A stretch of DNA of 64,000 nucleotides from Pseudoponticoccus marisrubri (GCF_001482405.1 NZ_LPXO01000013.1:1-64000), one strand, 5' to 3'; positions 8,344-17,490 are shown, counted from the first letter of the stretch. The notes: generated by a model from the letters alone, not told the origin. Numbers and translations are program-made.

Positions 8344-9968
8344 GCGGCGGCCTCCGCGGTCCCCAGCGCCACCTGCCGGTCCATGCGCGCGGCCAGCGCC
8401 GGATCATGCGTGGCAAGGATCAGCGTCCCGCCATCGCGGACATAGCGCATCAGCCCGTCGGTGATCGCATGGGCCGTGGCGGCGTCCAGATCGGCGGTGG
8501 GTTCGTCGGCAAGGATCAGCCCCGGCCGGCCATGCAAGGCGCGGGCGAGCGTCACGCGCCGCGCCTCGCCGCCCGACAGGCCGGCACCGCGTTCGCCCAG
8601 CCGGGTCAGGTCGCCCCGGGGCAGGCTGGCGAGCACCTCGGACAGGCGTGCCGTCTCGATCAGCGCGGGATCGAGCGGTGCGCCGAAGCCGATATTGTGG
8701 CGCAGGCTGCGATTGCCGAAATGCGGCGCCTGCGGCATCCAGCCCAGCGTCGCACGCCACGCGTCCGCCGTGTCGTCCTCCAGCACCCGGCCGTCCAGCA
8801 GGATCCGCCCGGTATCGGGCCGCTCGAGCCCGGCCAGCAGGCGCAGCAAGGTGGTCTTGCCGCAACCGCTGGGCCCGGTCAACGCCACCGTCTCACCCGG
8901 TGCGACGCGCAGGTCGGGAAAGCGGATCGCGCCGCGGCTCACGCCTTGCAATTGCACCACCGGCAGCGGCGCCAGCGGTGCGGCCTGCGTGCCGTGCCCC
9001 ATGCGCTGCGGGCGGTCCTCGGCGCGCCAGGCGTCGATCTCGTCCAGCACCGCCTCGGCGGCGGCCCGGTCGTGCCAGGCCGCGGCAAGGTCGCGCAGCG
9101 GCTGGAAGAACTCGGGCGCCAAGAGCAGCAGGTAGATGCCCACGGCCGGCGACAGCTCGGCGCCCCACGCGCCCCAGCCCAGCTCGCCCAGAAGCGAGAA
9201 ACCGACCCAGATCGCCACCATCGCCACCCCCAGCGCCGAGAACAGCTCGAGCACGGTGGAGGAGAGGAAGGCGATGCGCAGCACCGCCATGGTGCGGTGG
9301 CGCAGGTCCTCGGAGGCGCGGGCAAAGCTGTCGACGGTCTGCGGGCCGGCCCCGACAAGGCGCAGGTCCGACAAGGCGGCCAGCCGGTCGACCAGCAGGT
9401 CGCTCAGCTGGCCGATCTCGGCCATTTGCTCTTCGGAGGCGGATTTGGCGGCCCAGCCGACCAGCGCCATGAAGACCGGGATCAGCGGGCCGGCCAGCAG
9501 CAGCACCACGGCCACGGCCCAGCTGTGCCAGGCTGCGATGGCCAGGATCACCAGCGGCAGGACACTGGCGCGCATCCGGGCGGGGCGGTAACGCAGCAGG
9601 TAGGGGCGCACGGCCTCCAGCTTCTCGGCCGCCAGCGCGGCCAGCGCGCCTGCACCGCCATGGGCCGAAGGCGTCGCGGCCGCCGCCTCGGCGCGGGTGA
9701 TCCCGTCCCGCAGGGCCGCGATCCGCGCATCGGCCGCCCGGGCCAGCGCGCGCTGGGCGGCGGCCTCGAGCAGGCTGCGCAGCAGCGCCAGCGCGGCAAA
9801 GCCCCCGGCCATGACCAGCGGCTGCAGGCGGGACGGATCGGTCAGCAGCGTGCCCAGCGACCATGCGATCACCGCCGCCGCGGCCAGCCAGACCAGCGCG
9901 GCCGCCACGCTTAGCACGGTGCCGCGCCGCATGTCTTTGGCGAAATTCGAGGGGTCTGTCCGGGGCAC
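8340..9968 (-). CDS. cydD: ABC transporter CydD (cytochrome bd assembly)
   Basis: A 542-residue ABC exporter half with N-terminal membrane helices and an ATPase domain showing TGPSGCGKTT, LSGGEARRV and LILADEPTADLD. It is the first gene of the leftward block and partners CydC. The annotated start is a GTG; an ATG 12 codons further in (MRRGTVLSV) is an alternative, and neither has a strong ribosome site. The near-consensus FNR box at 10030-10043 lies about 70 bases upstream. Confidence 0.9.
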   Translation of the reverse strand: MPRTDPSNFAKDMRRGTVLSVAAALVWLAAAAVIAWSLGTLLTDPSRLQPLVMAGGFAALALLRSLLEAAAQRALARAADARIAALRDGITRAEAAAATPSAHGGAGALAALAAEKLEAVRPYLLRYRPARMRASVLPLVILAIAAWHSWAVAVVLLLAGPLIPVFMALVGWAAKSASEEQMAEIGQLSDLLVDRLAALSDLRLVGAGPQTVDSFARASEDLRHRTMAVLRIAFLSSTVLELFSALGVAMVAIWVGFSLLGELGWGAWGAELSPAVGIYLLLLAPEFFQPLRDLAAAWHDRAAAEAVLDEIDAWRAEDRPQRMGHGTQAAPLAPLPVVQLQGVSRGAIRFPDLRVAPGETVALTGPSGCGKTTLLRLLAGLERPDTGRILLDGRVLEDDTADAWRATLGWMPQAPHFGNRSLRHNIGFGAPLDPALIETARLSEVLASLPRGDLTRLGERGAGLSGGEARRVTLARALHGRPGLILADEPTADLDAATAHAITDGLMRYVRDGGTLILATHDPALAARMDRQVALGTAEAAA

Positions 9969-10029
9969 GTCGGGGCCTGTCTAATTCACATCCTGGGTGC
10001 AGCTTTAGACGCAGTGCCGGACCGGCGAC

Positions 10030-10043
10030 TTGATCTGCCTCAA
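10030..10043. promoter_or_regulatory. Near-consensus FNR box between cydD and Rrf2 gene
   Basis: TTGATCTGCCTCAA differs from TTGAT-N4-RTCAA at one base of the second half-site. It lies in the divergent intergenic region and could serve cydDC, the Rrf2 gene, or both. A weak minus-strand -10 (TAAAGC, 10002-10007) is at the spacing expected for cydD. Confidence 0.45.
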
Positions 10044-10095
10044 TGTCAAAGCCGCATCTCTGGTGCAGAAATGAGAAAAGGGAGAGACCGCGCAG

Positions 10096-10566
10096 ATGAG
10101 GCTGACCACACGAACCAACCTGGCGGCGCGCATCCTGATGACCTGCGCCAGCAATCCCGACCGCCTGCTGCGCACGGCCGAGATCGCCGAGATGTGCAAC
10201 TGTTCCACAAACCACGCCGCGCACGTGGTCCAGCGGCTGCAGGCCGAGGGCTACGTGACGACGCTGCGCGGGCGGGCCGGGGGCATCCGGCTGGCGCACC
10301 CGGTGGAGCAGGTCTCGATCGGGGCGGTGTTCCGCCTGTTCGAGCGCGAGATCCCCTTCGCCGAATGCTTCGACGCGGAAAACAACGGCTGTCCGCTGGT
10401 CGGCGCCTGCCGGTTGCGCAGCTATATCCAGCGCGCGCTCGAAGCCTTCTACCACGAGCTGGACATGGTCACGCTGGACGATCTGGTGCGCGGCAATTGC
10501 GGGCTTCAGGCGCTGCTGGCGATGCAGCCGATCCCCGATCACCCCTGCGCCGGACCGCCGGCCTGA
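10096..10566 (+). CDS. Rrf2-family regulator, probably NsrR-like
   Basis: A 156-residue winged-helix protein beginning MRLTTRTNLAARILM with the Rrf2 recognition region (LLRTAEIAEMCNCSTNHAAH) and three cysteines in ECFDAENNGCPLVGACRLR (C-X7-C-X5-C), suitable as iron-sulfur cluster ligands. In this family that layout fits NO-sensing NsrR or a related regulator. Being divergent from cydDC, whose oxidase withstands NO, it may control that operon. GGGAGAG precedes the ATG. The NsrR name is a guess; other Rrf2 sensors share the pattern. Confidence 0.65.
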   Translation: MRLTTRTNLAARILMTCASNPDRLLRTAEIAEMCNCSTNHAAHVVQRLQAEGYVTTLRGRAGGIRLAHPVEQVSIGAVFRLFEREIPFAECFDAENNGCPLVGACRLRSYIQRALEAFYHELDMVTLDDLVRGNCGLQALLAMQPIPDHPCAGPPA

Positions 10567-10781
10567 CCGACCCGGACCACGGGGATCGCGGGCCCGCGCG
10601 GGTCATGCTGCGACGCGGCGTCGCAGACAAAAACAGACTGCGGGATATTTCGGCCAACCCCCGGGAGTCTGCCCCCCGGGCGCCGTGCCGTACCGTTTCA
10701 GGATTGCCGACGGCCCGGCTGGCAGGCGTTGGGCGGCAATAGGACAACAGGACGGCCTGTCTCTGAAACGGGAGGAAAGTC

Positions 10782-12047
10782 ATGAAAAAGGCACTGGTAG
10801 CCTCGGCATCGGCCCTGGCGATCTGGCTTCCTGCGGCCGCCATGGCCCAGGACGACACGGTCAAGTTCGGTATCCTGGTGGCGCTGGAGGGCGCGTTTGC
10901 CGAAGGCGGCGCGGATGGCGTGCGCAACGTGGAACTGGCCATCGAGCAGGCCGGCGGCATGGCCGGCGGCAGGACCATCGAGACCGTGGTCGCCCCCACC
11001 GACACCACGCCCGACACCACCGTCCGGCAGGCGCGCAAGCTGATCGAGCAGGACGGGGTGGACATCATCCTCGGCCCGCTCTCGGGCTCGGAAGGCATCG
11101 CCATGCGCGACTATGCCAAGACGATCCCCGACCACACGGTGATCAACGGCATCTCGGGCGCGCTCGAGACGACATGGGTCGACCCTGCCGAGAACTTCTT
11201 CCGCTTCAACCTGGACGGCGCGCAATGGGGCGCGGGGCTGGGCACCTACGTGGTCGAGGAGAAGGGCTGGACCAAGGTCGCCACGGTCGCCGCGGACTAT
11301 TCCTTCGGCTACACCAACTTCCTGGGCTTCGCTGTCGATTTCTGCCGCTCGGGCGGCGAGATCGTCGATCGCTTCTGGGTGCCGCTGGGCTCGTCCGATT
11401 TCGGCGGGGTGATTGCCTCGCTGCCCGATGACGTGGACGCGATCTACCTTGGCGTCGGCGGCACGGATGCGATCAACTTCCTCAACCAGTACAGCCAGGC
11501 CGGGGCCGAGACCAACCTGATCGGCGGCACGATCATGGCCGACCAGACGGTGCTGACCTCGCGCGGCCGCGCGAAAGAGGCGCTGATCGGCACGCCCACC
11601 TCGGGCCCGCTGGCCGAGGACAACCCCGACGAGGCCTGGCAGAATTACGTTGCCGCCTATCAGGATGCCTTCCCCGAGGATGAGCGCTTCCCCTCGCCGT
11701 CGCTGTTCGGCGTGGGCTACTACGTGGCCGCGCTGGCCGCCATCGAGGCGCTGGACCAGGTCGAGGGCGACCTGTCGGACGGGCAGGCGGCCTTCAAGGA
11801 GGCGCTGTCCAGCATGACGCTGGAAACCCCGCTGGGCCCGGTGACGCTGAACGAGAACCGGCAGGCGACCGGCTCGGTCTTCATCAACGAGGTGGTCGAG
11901 GATGGTGAAGGCGGCCTGAAGAACGAGTTCAAGGCCCGCACCGACAATGTCAACCAGACGCTGGGCATGACCGCCGAGGAGTTCCGCGCCATGGGCCTGC
12001 CCTCGCGCGACACGCCGGATTGCGCGGCCCTGGCCGAGGGCGGCTGA
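10782..12047 (+). CDS. ABC transporter periplasmic substrate-binding protein (LivK-like)
   Basis: A 421-residue exported protein: signal peptide to about residue 23 (AMAQ), then a type I periplasmic binding fold with FGILVALEGAFAEGG, a ligand-binding hallmark of the branched-chain amino acid/amide class. The real ligand is unknown. GGGAGGAAA lies before the ATG. No permease or ATPase genes follow, so it is an orphan receptor here; the next gene is an iron-type alcohol dehydrogenase, hinting at an alcohol- or aldehyde-related ligand. Confidence 0.8.
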   Translation: MKKALVASASALAIWLPAAAMAQDDTVKFGILVALEGAFAEGGADGVRNVELAIEQAGGMAGGRTIETVVAPTDTTPDTTVRQARKLIEQDGVDIILGPLSGSEGIAMRDYAKTIPDHTVINGISGALETTWVDPAENFFRFNLDGAQWGAGLGTYVVEEKGWTKVATVAADYSFGYTNFLGFAVDFCRSGGEIVDRFWVPLGSSDFGGVIASLPDDVDAIYLGVGGTDAINFLNQYSQAGAETNLIGGTIMADQTVLTSRGRAKEALIGTPTSGPLAEDNPDEAWQNYVAAYQDAFPEDERFPSPSLFGVGYYVAALAAIEALDQVEGDLSDGQAAFKEALSSMTLETPLGPVTLNENRQATGSVFINEVVEDGEGGLKNEFKARTDNVNQTLGMTAEEFRAMGLPSRDTPDCAALAEGG

Positions 12048-12071
12048 ACCCGCGCCCGAGCCGTTCCGTCT

Positions 12072-12097
12072 GGCGGGGCCGGTGCGCCGGCCCCGCC
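12072..12097 (+). terminator. Strong hairpin after the binding-protein gene
   Basis: A perfect 11-bp stem (GGCGGGGCCGG with CCGGCCCCGCC) closes a TGCG loop. No T-run follows. In binding-protein operons such hairpins often stabilise the upstream mRNA and reduce read-through, which would fit high receptor and low dehydrogenase expression. Confidence 0.5.
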
Positions 12098-12170
12098 CCA
12101 TCCGCCCCTCCCCGTGTCCCGGACGGCCCGCGCGGCTGCCCGAGCCGCCCTGACCGCCACGGTGCGACAC

Positions 12171-13214
12171 GTGTCATTGATCGCCTATCTCACCCGGGTG
12201 CATTTCGCCGACCGCGTGCTCGAGGATGCACTGCCCGAAGAGCTGTCGCGGCTGGGGCTGCGCCACCCACTGATCCTGACCGATATCGGCAATGGTGAAA
12301 GCGACGGGCTGGACCGGCTGCAGGACGCGCTGGCGGTCACGCCAGAAGAGCCCGCGCTGCTGCGCGTCGCGGCCTCGGGCGATGGTACGGCCGACCTGTC
12401 GCGGGCGCGCGCGCTCTGCGCCGAGACGGGCTGCGACGGGATCATCGGCTTTGGCGGGATGCGGGCGCTGGATCTCGCGCGGCTGCTGGCCGATGCGCAG
12501 CGCCCCGCGATCACCATTCCCACCCAGACCCAGACCATCGGGCTGGGCCCGCTCTCCAGCCACGTGGTCCCTGCGCCGGGCTGCCGTGCGGTGCTGCCGG
12601 CCGCGGTGCTCTGCGACGCGACGCTGACCTTGGGCGCCGATCCCGACAGCACGGCGACGGCCGGGATGGATGCGCTGATCCACTGCCTTGAAAGCTTCCT
12701 CGGCACCGCGTTCAACCCACCCGCCGACGGCATCGCGCTGGAGGGGCTGCGGCGCTGCGCGCTGCATCTCGAGGACGCGGTGCGTGACGGCGCCGACATC
12801 ACCGCGCGGCGCGAGCTTCTGGCCGTGGCGCTGAATGGCGGGCTGGCCGCCGAGAAGGGGTTCGGCGGGATCGAGGCCGCGGCGCATGGGCTGGAGACGC
12901 TGTCGGGCGCACGCCACGGCGCCCTGCACGGCGCGCTTCTGGGCGGCATGCTGAGCTTCAACGCCCCGGCCGTGTCCGACCGGTTCGCGGTTATCCGCAC
13001 CGCGCTGGGCCTGCCCGCGCGCAGCGACCTGGCCGAGGAGCTGGCCGCGCTGGCCCGCCGCATCGGCCTGCCCACGCGGCTGTCGGATATCGGGATCGGG
13101 GCGGACCTGCTGCCGGCGGCGGCACGGCGCGCCGCGGCCGATCCGGCCAACCGGACCAACCCGCGCCTGGCCACCGCGCGGGATTACGAAAGGATCATGC
13201 GCGCCGCGCTTTAG
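12171..13214 (+). CDS. Iron-containing alcohol dehydrogenase
   Basis: A 347-residue member of the group III (iron-dependent) alcohol dehydrogenase family, which also includes maleylacetate reductase. The nucleotide-binding IIGFGGMRALDLARL and the metal-site regions GMDALIHCLES and GARHGALHGALLGG are visible. It should oxidise an alcohol or reduce an aldehyde or ketone with NAD(P). The start at GTG 12171 (MSLIAYLTRVHFADR) is preferred because the 19 upstream codons are Ala/Arg-rich; no good ribosome site decides it. It may be read through from the binding-protein gene. Confidence 0.75.
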   Translation: MSLIAYLTRVHFADRVLEDALPEELSRLGLRHPLILTDIGNGESDGLDRLQDALAVTPEEPALLRVAASGDGTADLSRARALCAETGCDGIIGFGGMRALDLARLLADAQRPAITIPTQTQTIGLGPLSSHVVPAPGCRAVLPAAVLCDATLTLGADPDSTATAGMDALIHCLESFLGTAFNPPADGIALEGLRRCALHLEDAVRDGADITARRELLAVALNGGLAAEKGFGGIEAAAHGLETLSGARHGALHGALLGGMLSFNAPAVSDRFAVIRTALGLPARSDLAEELAALARRIGLPTRLSDIGIGADLLPAAARRAAADPANRTNPRLATARDYERIMRAAL

Positions 13215-13341
13215 CGCGCCGCCCCCGCGCATACCATTTTGTGGTGCGACAGATTCGCGCTAACATCGCGGCGCCGACGCGGACGAAGACGCTGCGCGCG
13301 CCAAGAAAGAACAAGAAGAACGACGTTCTTGGGAGGACATT

Positions 13342-14172
13342 ATGAGTGAGTCATTGGCCGTGTTTCACGGGCATTTCGGTCGCGTGTGCCTTTACGACAT
13401 GGACCGCCGCATGGTGCCGCACGGGCATCGCGAGGGGCACCTGATCTTTCACGTGCAGGGGCCGCCCGGCGCCGTCGTGGTCAATGACCGCTCCTACCCG
13501 CTGTCGGCGGGGCAGGCCGTGGCGGTCAGCCCGTGGCAGGCGCATTACTACACGCCGATCCATTGCGAACAGTCGACCCTGGCGCTGGTGCTCTACATGC
13601 GGCCGGGCTGGTTTCTCGAGGCGGCGCGCCGGGCCTCGGCCTCGCTCTGTTTCGGGCGCGTCGGCATCGAGGTGACCGAGCACCTGTCGCGGCTGGTCTT
13701 CGGCACCGCGCAGGCCATGCTGGACACCGACCGCGAGGACCTGCTGATCGAGGACCGGCTCTGCGCGCTGACCCAAGGGGCCTATGACCAGTCCTGGCAA
13801 TGGACGCCGCGGGGCACCGAGTTCACCGGCCCCGAGCTGCCGCGGCGTGATTTCCGCATCCGCAAGGCGCTGCGCGTGATGCAGCAGCGCGTGGGCGAGG
13901 CGATCGGGCTGGACAAGGTGGCCTGCGAGGTCGGCCTGTCGCGGCCGCATTTCTACAAGCTCTTCCGCGCGCAGATCGGCCTGACACCCAATCTCTACCT
14001 CAACGCGCTGCGCATGGAACGCGCCATCGACATGCTGGCCACCTCGCAGGAGGCGGTGGCCGATATCGGCTTCGACCTCGGCTTTTCCAGCCAGGCCAGC
14101 TTCTCGCGCTTCTTCATCTCCAACGGCGTGGTCCCGCCGTCCGCCTACCGCCGCGCGGTGCAGGTGGCCTGA
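13342..14172 (+). CDS. AraC-family transcriptional regulator
   Basis: A 276-residue protein with an N-terminal cupin-like sensing domain (HGHREGHLIFHVQG to about residue 95) and a C-terminal double helix-turn-helix (about 170-270) with DKVACEVGLSRPHFYKLFR and AVADIGFDLGFSSQASFSRFF, typical of AraC/XylS. A strong GGGAGGA precedes the ATG. Its place just after the binding-protein and dehydrogenase genes suggests it controls them, with the same small molecule as effector; this is inferred. Confidence 0.8.
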   Translation: MSESLAVFHGHFGRVCLYDMDRRMVPHGHREGHLIFHVQGPPGAVVVNDRSYPLSAGQAVAVSPWQAHYYTPIHCEQSTLALVLYMRPGWFLEAARRASASLCFGRVGIEVTEHLSRLVFGTAQAMLDTDREDLLIEDRLCALTQGAYDQSWQWTPRGTEFTGPELPRRDFRIRKALRVMQQRVGEAIGLDKVACEVGLSRPHFYKLFRAQIGLTPNLYLNALRMERAIDMLATSQEAVADIGFDLGFSSQASFSRFFISNGVVPPSAYRRAVQVA

Positions 14173-14446
14173 GGGGGTCCGGGCCGGGGGACAGCCCTTT
14201 GCATTCGTAGGTGCATAATGGCTTGCGGCTCGGAGCACTATATTCGCCCAAAGCCCGGGGTGACAGCGCCGTGGCGCACCGCGTTTGCATTCTTGAGAGT
14301 GGCGAGTGGAAATCCCTCGCCCCACCGCTCCAAGTTCGGACCATTGACCGCGCCGCATGACGCGATACGCTGCCCCCGGAAAGCGTCGGTGAGCGTATTC
14401 CACCAACTGCGCGGCCCGATGCCTCATAGGAATGAAAAGTTTGATG

Positions 14447-15106
14447 ATGAACAAAGCGCTTAGAGTATCGGTGATGATCGGCTGCATGGTCATTGCCATG
14501 GCCACACCGAGATCTGCATGGTCTGATAATGACTGCATCAATTGCGGGCCGCCTTTGACGGGGTCTGACTCCATCACGCGGGTCACGGAGTATATCAACG
14601 CGCATTGCCGACCAATTGTTAATATTCATAGCCTTTGCGACAGTATGGATATTGTTGAGAGTTTTGATGATGATATCATGAACTTCTTTACTGACTGTGG
14701 AGATAAAGAACTGGACGTTATCCATGCGGCCCTTCGCAACGTCGAGTGCAGAAATAACGACTTCAAGGAAAGTTATCCATATCGGGATAGTATTCGCCTT
14801 TTGCCTTTGATTTCTCACTACATTCCTACTTCAAGCTCATTTATCAAACAGATTGCTGACAAATACATCGATGCAGGCAGGGCTGATGACCTCGCTGAGA
14901 TAATGAATACACCCGATCATCAGGGCAGAGCCTTCCTCGATTATATTGAGTTTATTCGCCAGTTTGCTGGTGAAGACACCTATCAGTACAAAGACCTTCA
15001 AAGAGTCATAAATCTGACCTGCAATCTTGGGGGCCGGTACAGTCAAAAGCCCCAGCCTGAGGGGTGCCAGACCCATGAACGGCTGCGCTCCCATTTCGAT
15101 GATTAG
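14447..15106 (+). CDS. Orphan secreted protein of unknown function
   Basis: About 219 residues with a signal peptide (VSVMIGCMVIAMATPRSAW), then a mature part with several cysteines (DCINCG near its start, FTDCGD, NVECRN, TCNLGG, EGCQT). I do not recognise the family. Base use is clearly AT-richer than in the flanking genes and codon choice is relaxed, which suggests recent acquisition. ATG codons at 14432, 14444 and 14447 are all possible starts; ATAGGA lies ahead of the later two. The coding frame runs to a TAG at 15106 and is intact. Confidence 0.55.
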   Translation: MNKALRVSVMIGCMVIAMATPRSAWSDNDCINCGPPLTGSDSITRVTEYINAHCRPIVNIHSLCDSMDIVESFDDDIMNFFTDCGDKELDVIHAALRNVECRNNDFKESYPYRDSIRLLPLISHYIPTSSSFIKQIADKYIDAGRADDLAEIMNTPDHQGRAFLDYIEFIRQFAGEDTYQYKDLQRVINLTCNLGGRYSQKPQPEGCQTHERLRSHFDD

Positions 15107-15420
15107 AAAGAGGTGATTTTGGCGCGCGCCGATCGGTGAGGGCGCAGGATCTCTTTGTGCCGTTCAGAGGTGTGCTGGATCACTTTGCACCTTGGGGGGC
15201 ATAGGGTCATCGGGGCGAGCCAGTGTCGCAGGCGATATCGCGTCGGTGACGCTTTTTCTGCGATCCATGTCAGAGAACCGGTCGGAAGCGTCCTGCGCAT
15301 GGCCATCCGCATCTGACTAACACGTGGCAAGCGTAACGCACCGCAGGAAGGTTCGCCAAATCGACCTCCGGCGTGTAGGCCCCCCGAAGATTTCTTTGGG
15401 GGGCTTTGTTGGACATAGTG
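15107..15420. other. Gene-free flank before the IS element
   Basis: No convincing gene. A 75-codon leftward frame (15103-15330) has no recognisable family and is Arg-rich. Near the end, GCCCCCC (15379-15385) and GGGGGGC (15398-15404) form a hairpin followed by TTTGTT; this could be a terminator or the worn end of another IS5-type element. Confidence 0.4.
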
Positions 15421-16784
15421 TTAGCAGGCCGCTGAAAAAGGCCCGCGTGAGGGATGGTTTCCGTCAATGCGGACGCTGGGTGGGGCTGGAGCATGCGCAG
15501 GCAAACCTGACTGCGGCTTCCGCGGTCAGGCCGCCTGCAGTTTTGGCAGCCTCGCCATGTTGCAAGCTGCCATAGTCAGCGTGAAGCGGGCGCGCACGCG
15601 CTCAATGCCGCGATACATGGTTTGCGCCATACCGCCGACGGTCTTCGCCCAGCCGAAAGGTTCCTCGATCTTCTTCCGTCGCCGCTGTGACTTAGCGTAG
15701 CCGGGGTGCCGGGTGGTTCTGCCGTCGATAGCGGAGTGTCGGGACTTTTGGGCGACATGCGGCGTCACAACCATCTGACGCAGCTCGGCGACGAAGTCGG
15801 CGCTGTCATAGCCGCGGTCCGCTGCCAGGGTCAGACGCCGCGTCGATCCGGGCGAGTGGCGGTGGAGCATGTCGATGGCGGCACGGTGCTCGGCGTGCCC
15901 GTCAGCTTGCGTGAGGTCGGCCTGCACGATCAGGCCGGAACGGTTCTCCATCAGGCTATGCCCCATGAAGCATAGCACCGCGCCAGCGCCGGGCGACTTC
16001 TTGAACAGCCGGGCCTCCAGATCGGTCATCGAAGCATGGGTCGCGTTCGACCGGCGTTCGCCACGGAAGTCGACTTCGGCGTTGCGGCTGCGGCGTGTGG
16101 GGCGGATCATGGGGTCAGGCTCGGTCGTGGATTGGTCAGATGAAGATGTGGGCGGCGCGCTGCCATCTGGCGCATCGCCGGAACCCTCGTCCCCGCCCAA
16201 CGTCGCTCTTTCCTTCGGCTGGAAACTCTTCATCGACGCCCAGGCCTTCACAAGGGTGCCGTCGATCGAGAAATGGTCGTCCGACAGCAGCGGTGCCACC
16301 TCGCGATGCGCGAGAATGGCGGCCATGATCTTGCGCGACATGTCCGTGGTCAGCAGCCGGCCGCGGTTCTTCGTGGACACGGTCGGGACCCAGACAGCGT
16401 CATCGATCCCAAGGCCCACGAACCAGCGGAACAGCAAGTTGTAGTCCATCTGCTCCATGAGCTGCTGCTCGGACCGGATCGAGTAGAGGATTTGCAGCAG
16501 GCTGGCCCGGATCAATCGTTCCGGCGCGATCGAGGAGCGGCCCTCTCCCGCGTAAAGCCGGTCGAACTCTGCATCTAGGGAGCGCAGTGCGTCGTTGACG
16601 ACGGCCCTGATCTTGCGAAGCGGGTATCGCGCTGGAATGCGCTCCTCGAGATCGATGTAGCTGAACAGCGAGCCCGTCACCTGATCTGATCCACGCATCC
16701 CACACTCCGTCGCCATCGTAGTGGTGACGGTGAATCATGTTCCGCGGCAGTCGTCGAGGCAGGAGTTTTTCAGCGGCCTGCTAA
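15421..16784. mobile_element. Complete IS5/IS1182-type insertion sequence
   Basis: A 1364-bp element with matching ends: GCAGGCCGCTGAAAAA (15424-15439) and its inverse at 16766-16781. Outside the 16-bp inverted repeats lie TTA on the left and TAA on the right, consistent with a duplicated TA target. It holds one leftward transposase gene that is intact, so the element may be active. It sits in the AT-richer patch next to tRNA-Lys. Confidence 0.85.
15526..16716 (-). CDS. IS5/IS1182-type transposase
   Basis: A 396-residue DDE transposase. The N-terminal DUF772-like domain (about 15-120, with SLLQILYSIRSEQQLMEQ) is followed by a catalytic domain holding the presumed acidic triad in FSIDGTLVKAW, LAADRGYDSADF and KIEEPFGWAK. 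It moves the surrounding element by cut and paste. Uninterrupted and of normal length. The start codon is taken as ATG at 16716; a later Met (MRGSDQ) is also possible. Confidence 0.9.
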   Translation of the reverse strand: MATECGMRGSDQVTGSLFSYIDLEERIPARYPLRKIRAVVNDALRSLDAEFDRLYAGEGRSSIAPERLIRASLLQILYSIRSEQQLMEQMDYNLLFRWFVGLGIDDAVWVPTVSTKNRGRLLTTDMSRKIMAAILAHREVAPLLSDDHFSIDGTLVKAWASMKSFQPKERATLGGDEGSGDAPDGSAPPTSSSDQSTTEPDPMIRPTRRSRNAEVDFRGERRSNATHASMTDLEARLFKKSPGAGAVLCFMGHSLMENRSGLIVQADLTQADGHAEHRAAIDMLHRHSPGSTRRLTLAADRGYDSADFVAELRQMVVTPHVAQKSRHSAIDGRTTRHPGYAKSQRRRKKIEEPFGWAKTVGGMAQTMYRGIERVRARFTLTMAACNMARLPKLQAA

Positions 16785-17451
16785 CCCGACAACCGAGGCA
16801 TTACAGCATTCCAAATGACAAATAGAATCATCCGAAGCCTTTCTTGAATGTGCCGCAGCAAACTTTGCCTTCACAAAGCGAGGCGCTATAGTATCGGTAG
16901 ATCAAATTTGAGAGGGCCGACCATTCCCAATATCTCTCCCTCTTATTTCCGAAGCTTCTCACTGTTGGAAGCAAATTTCCTTTTACTCCGCTTGCAGTTT
17001 TTCCAATATCAACTAACTCTATTGGTGCATAGCGCTGATAGAGGCACCCATCTGTCGTGAAGAACTCCAACCGAGGATCTCCATCCACTACATGTGGCAC
17101 AATTTGAACATTTCCGAAGCCGTTATTGAGTGAGACCCGACGCAGTACAAATTATTGCCACTCGGTGCCATCCCAGGCTTTAGGGTAGAATTAGTTAGAC
17201 AAATTCGACCTGCTTATATTGAACCATTTTTCAAAGCCAAACAAAACTGTTGGTCGCTGGAGTGCTGCAGAAGCTTACGTTGCACACAATGCGCAGGTTG
17301 TACGTGGCGGCATGAAATCACGAAAGTATCTTGTCGCGGCTCAGCGACACGTTTCCGCAGTGTAGCTCAGCTCACGTGGGAACGTGAAAGGTTTGGCGCG
17401 ACGCAAGCCGAAACAACTGCGCAAAAACTGCGTCCTATACGCGTCCTAGAA
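16785..17451. other. AT-richer region without a confident gene
   Basis: Between the IS and tRNA-Lys I find no gene I can support. A leftward frame at 16828-17100 (90 codons from a GTG) reads like protein (SNLIYRYYSASLCEGKVCCG) but has no ribosome site, continues open a little upstream and has no known relative, so it may be a gene remnant. A rightward frame at 17155-17493 is compositionally poor. The stretch looks like decayed accessory DNA. Confidence 0.4.
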
Positions 17452-17490
17452 CCTCAAAGGGCTCAGCCGCCTCCGGCTAAGCCATTGAGG
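17452..17490 (-). terminator. Hairpin after tRNA-Lys
   Basis: Four bases past the tRNA 3' end, CCTCAA at one end and TTGAGG at the other, with nearly complementary inner arms (GGCTTAGCCG and CGGCTGAGCC on the minus strand), form a long interrupted stem. The T-run is poor. It probably ends the tRNA transcript. Confidence 0.5.

Noticed and set aside
15103-15330. 75-codon leftward frame before the IS element
   Set aside because: No relative, Arg-rich, overlaps the end of the orphan secreted gene; probably decayed DNA.
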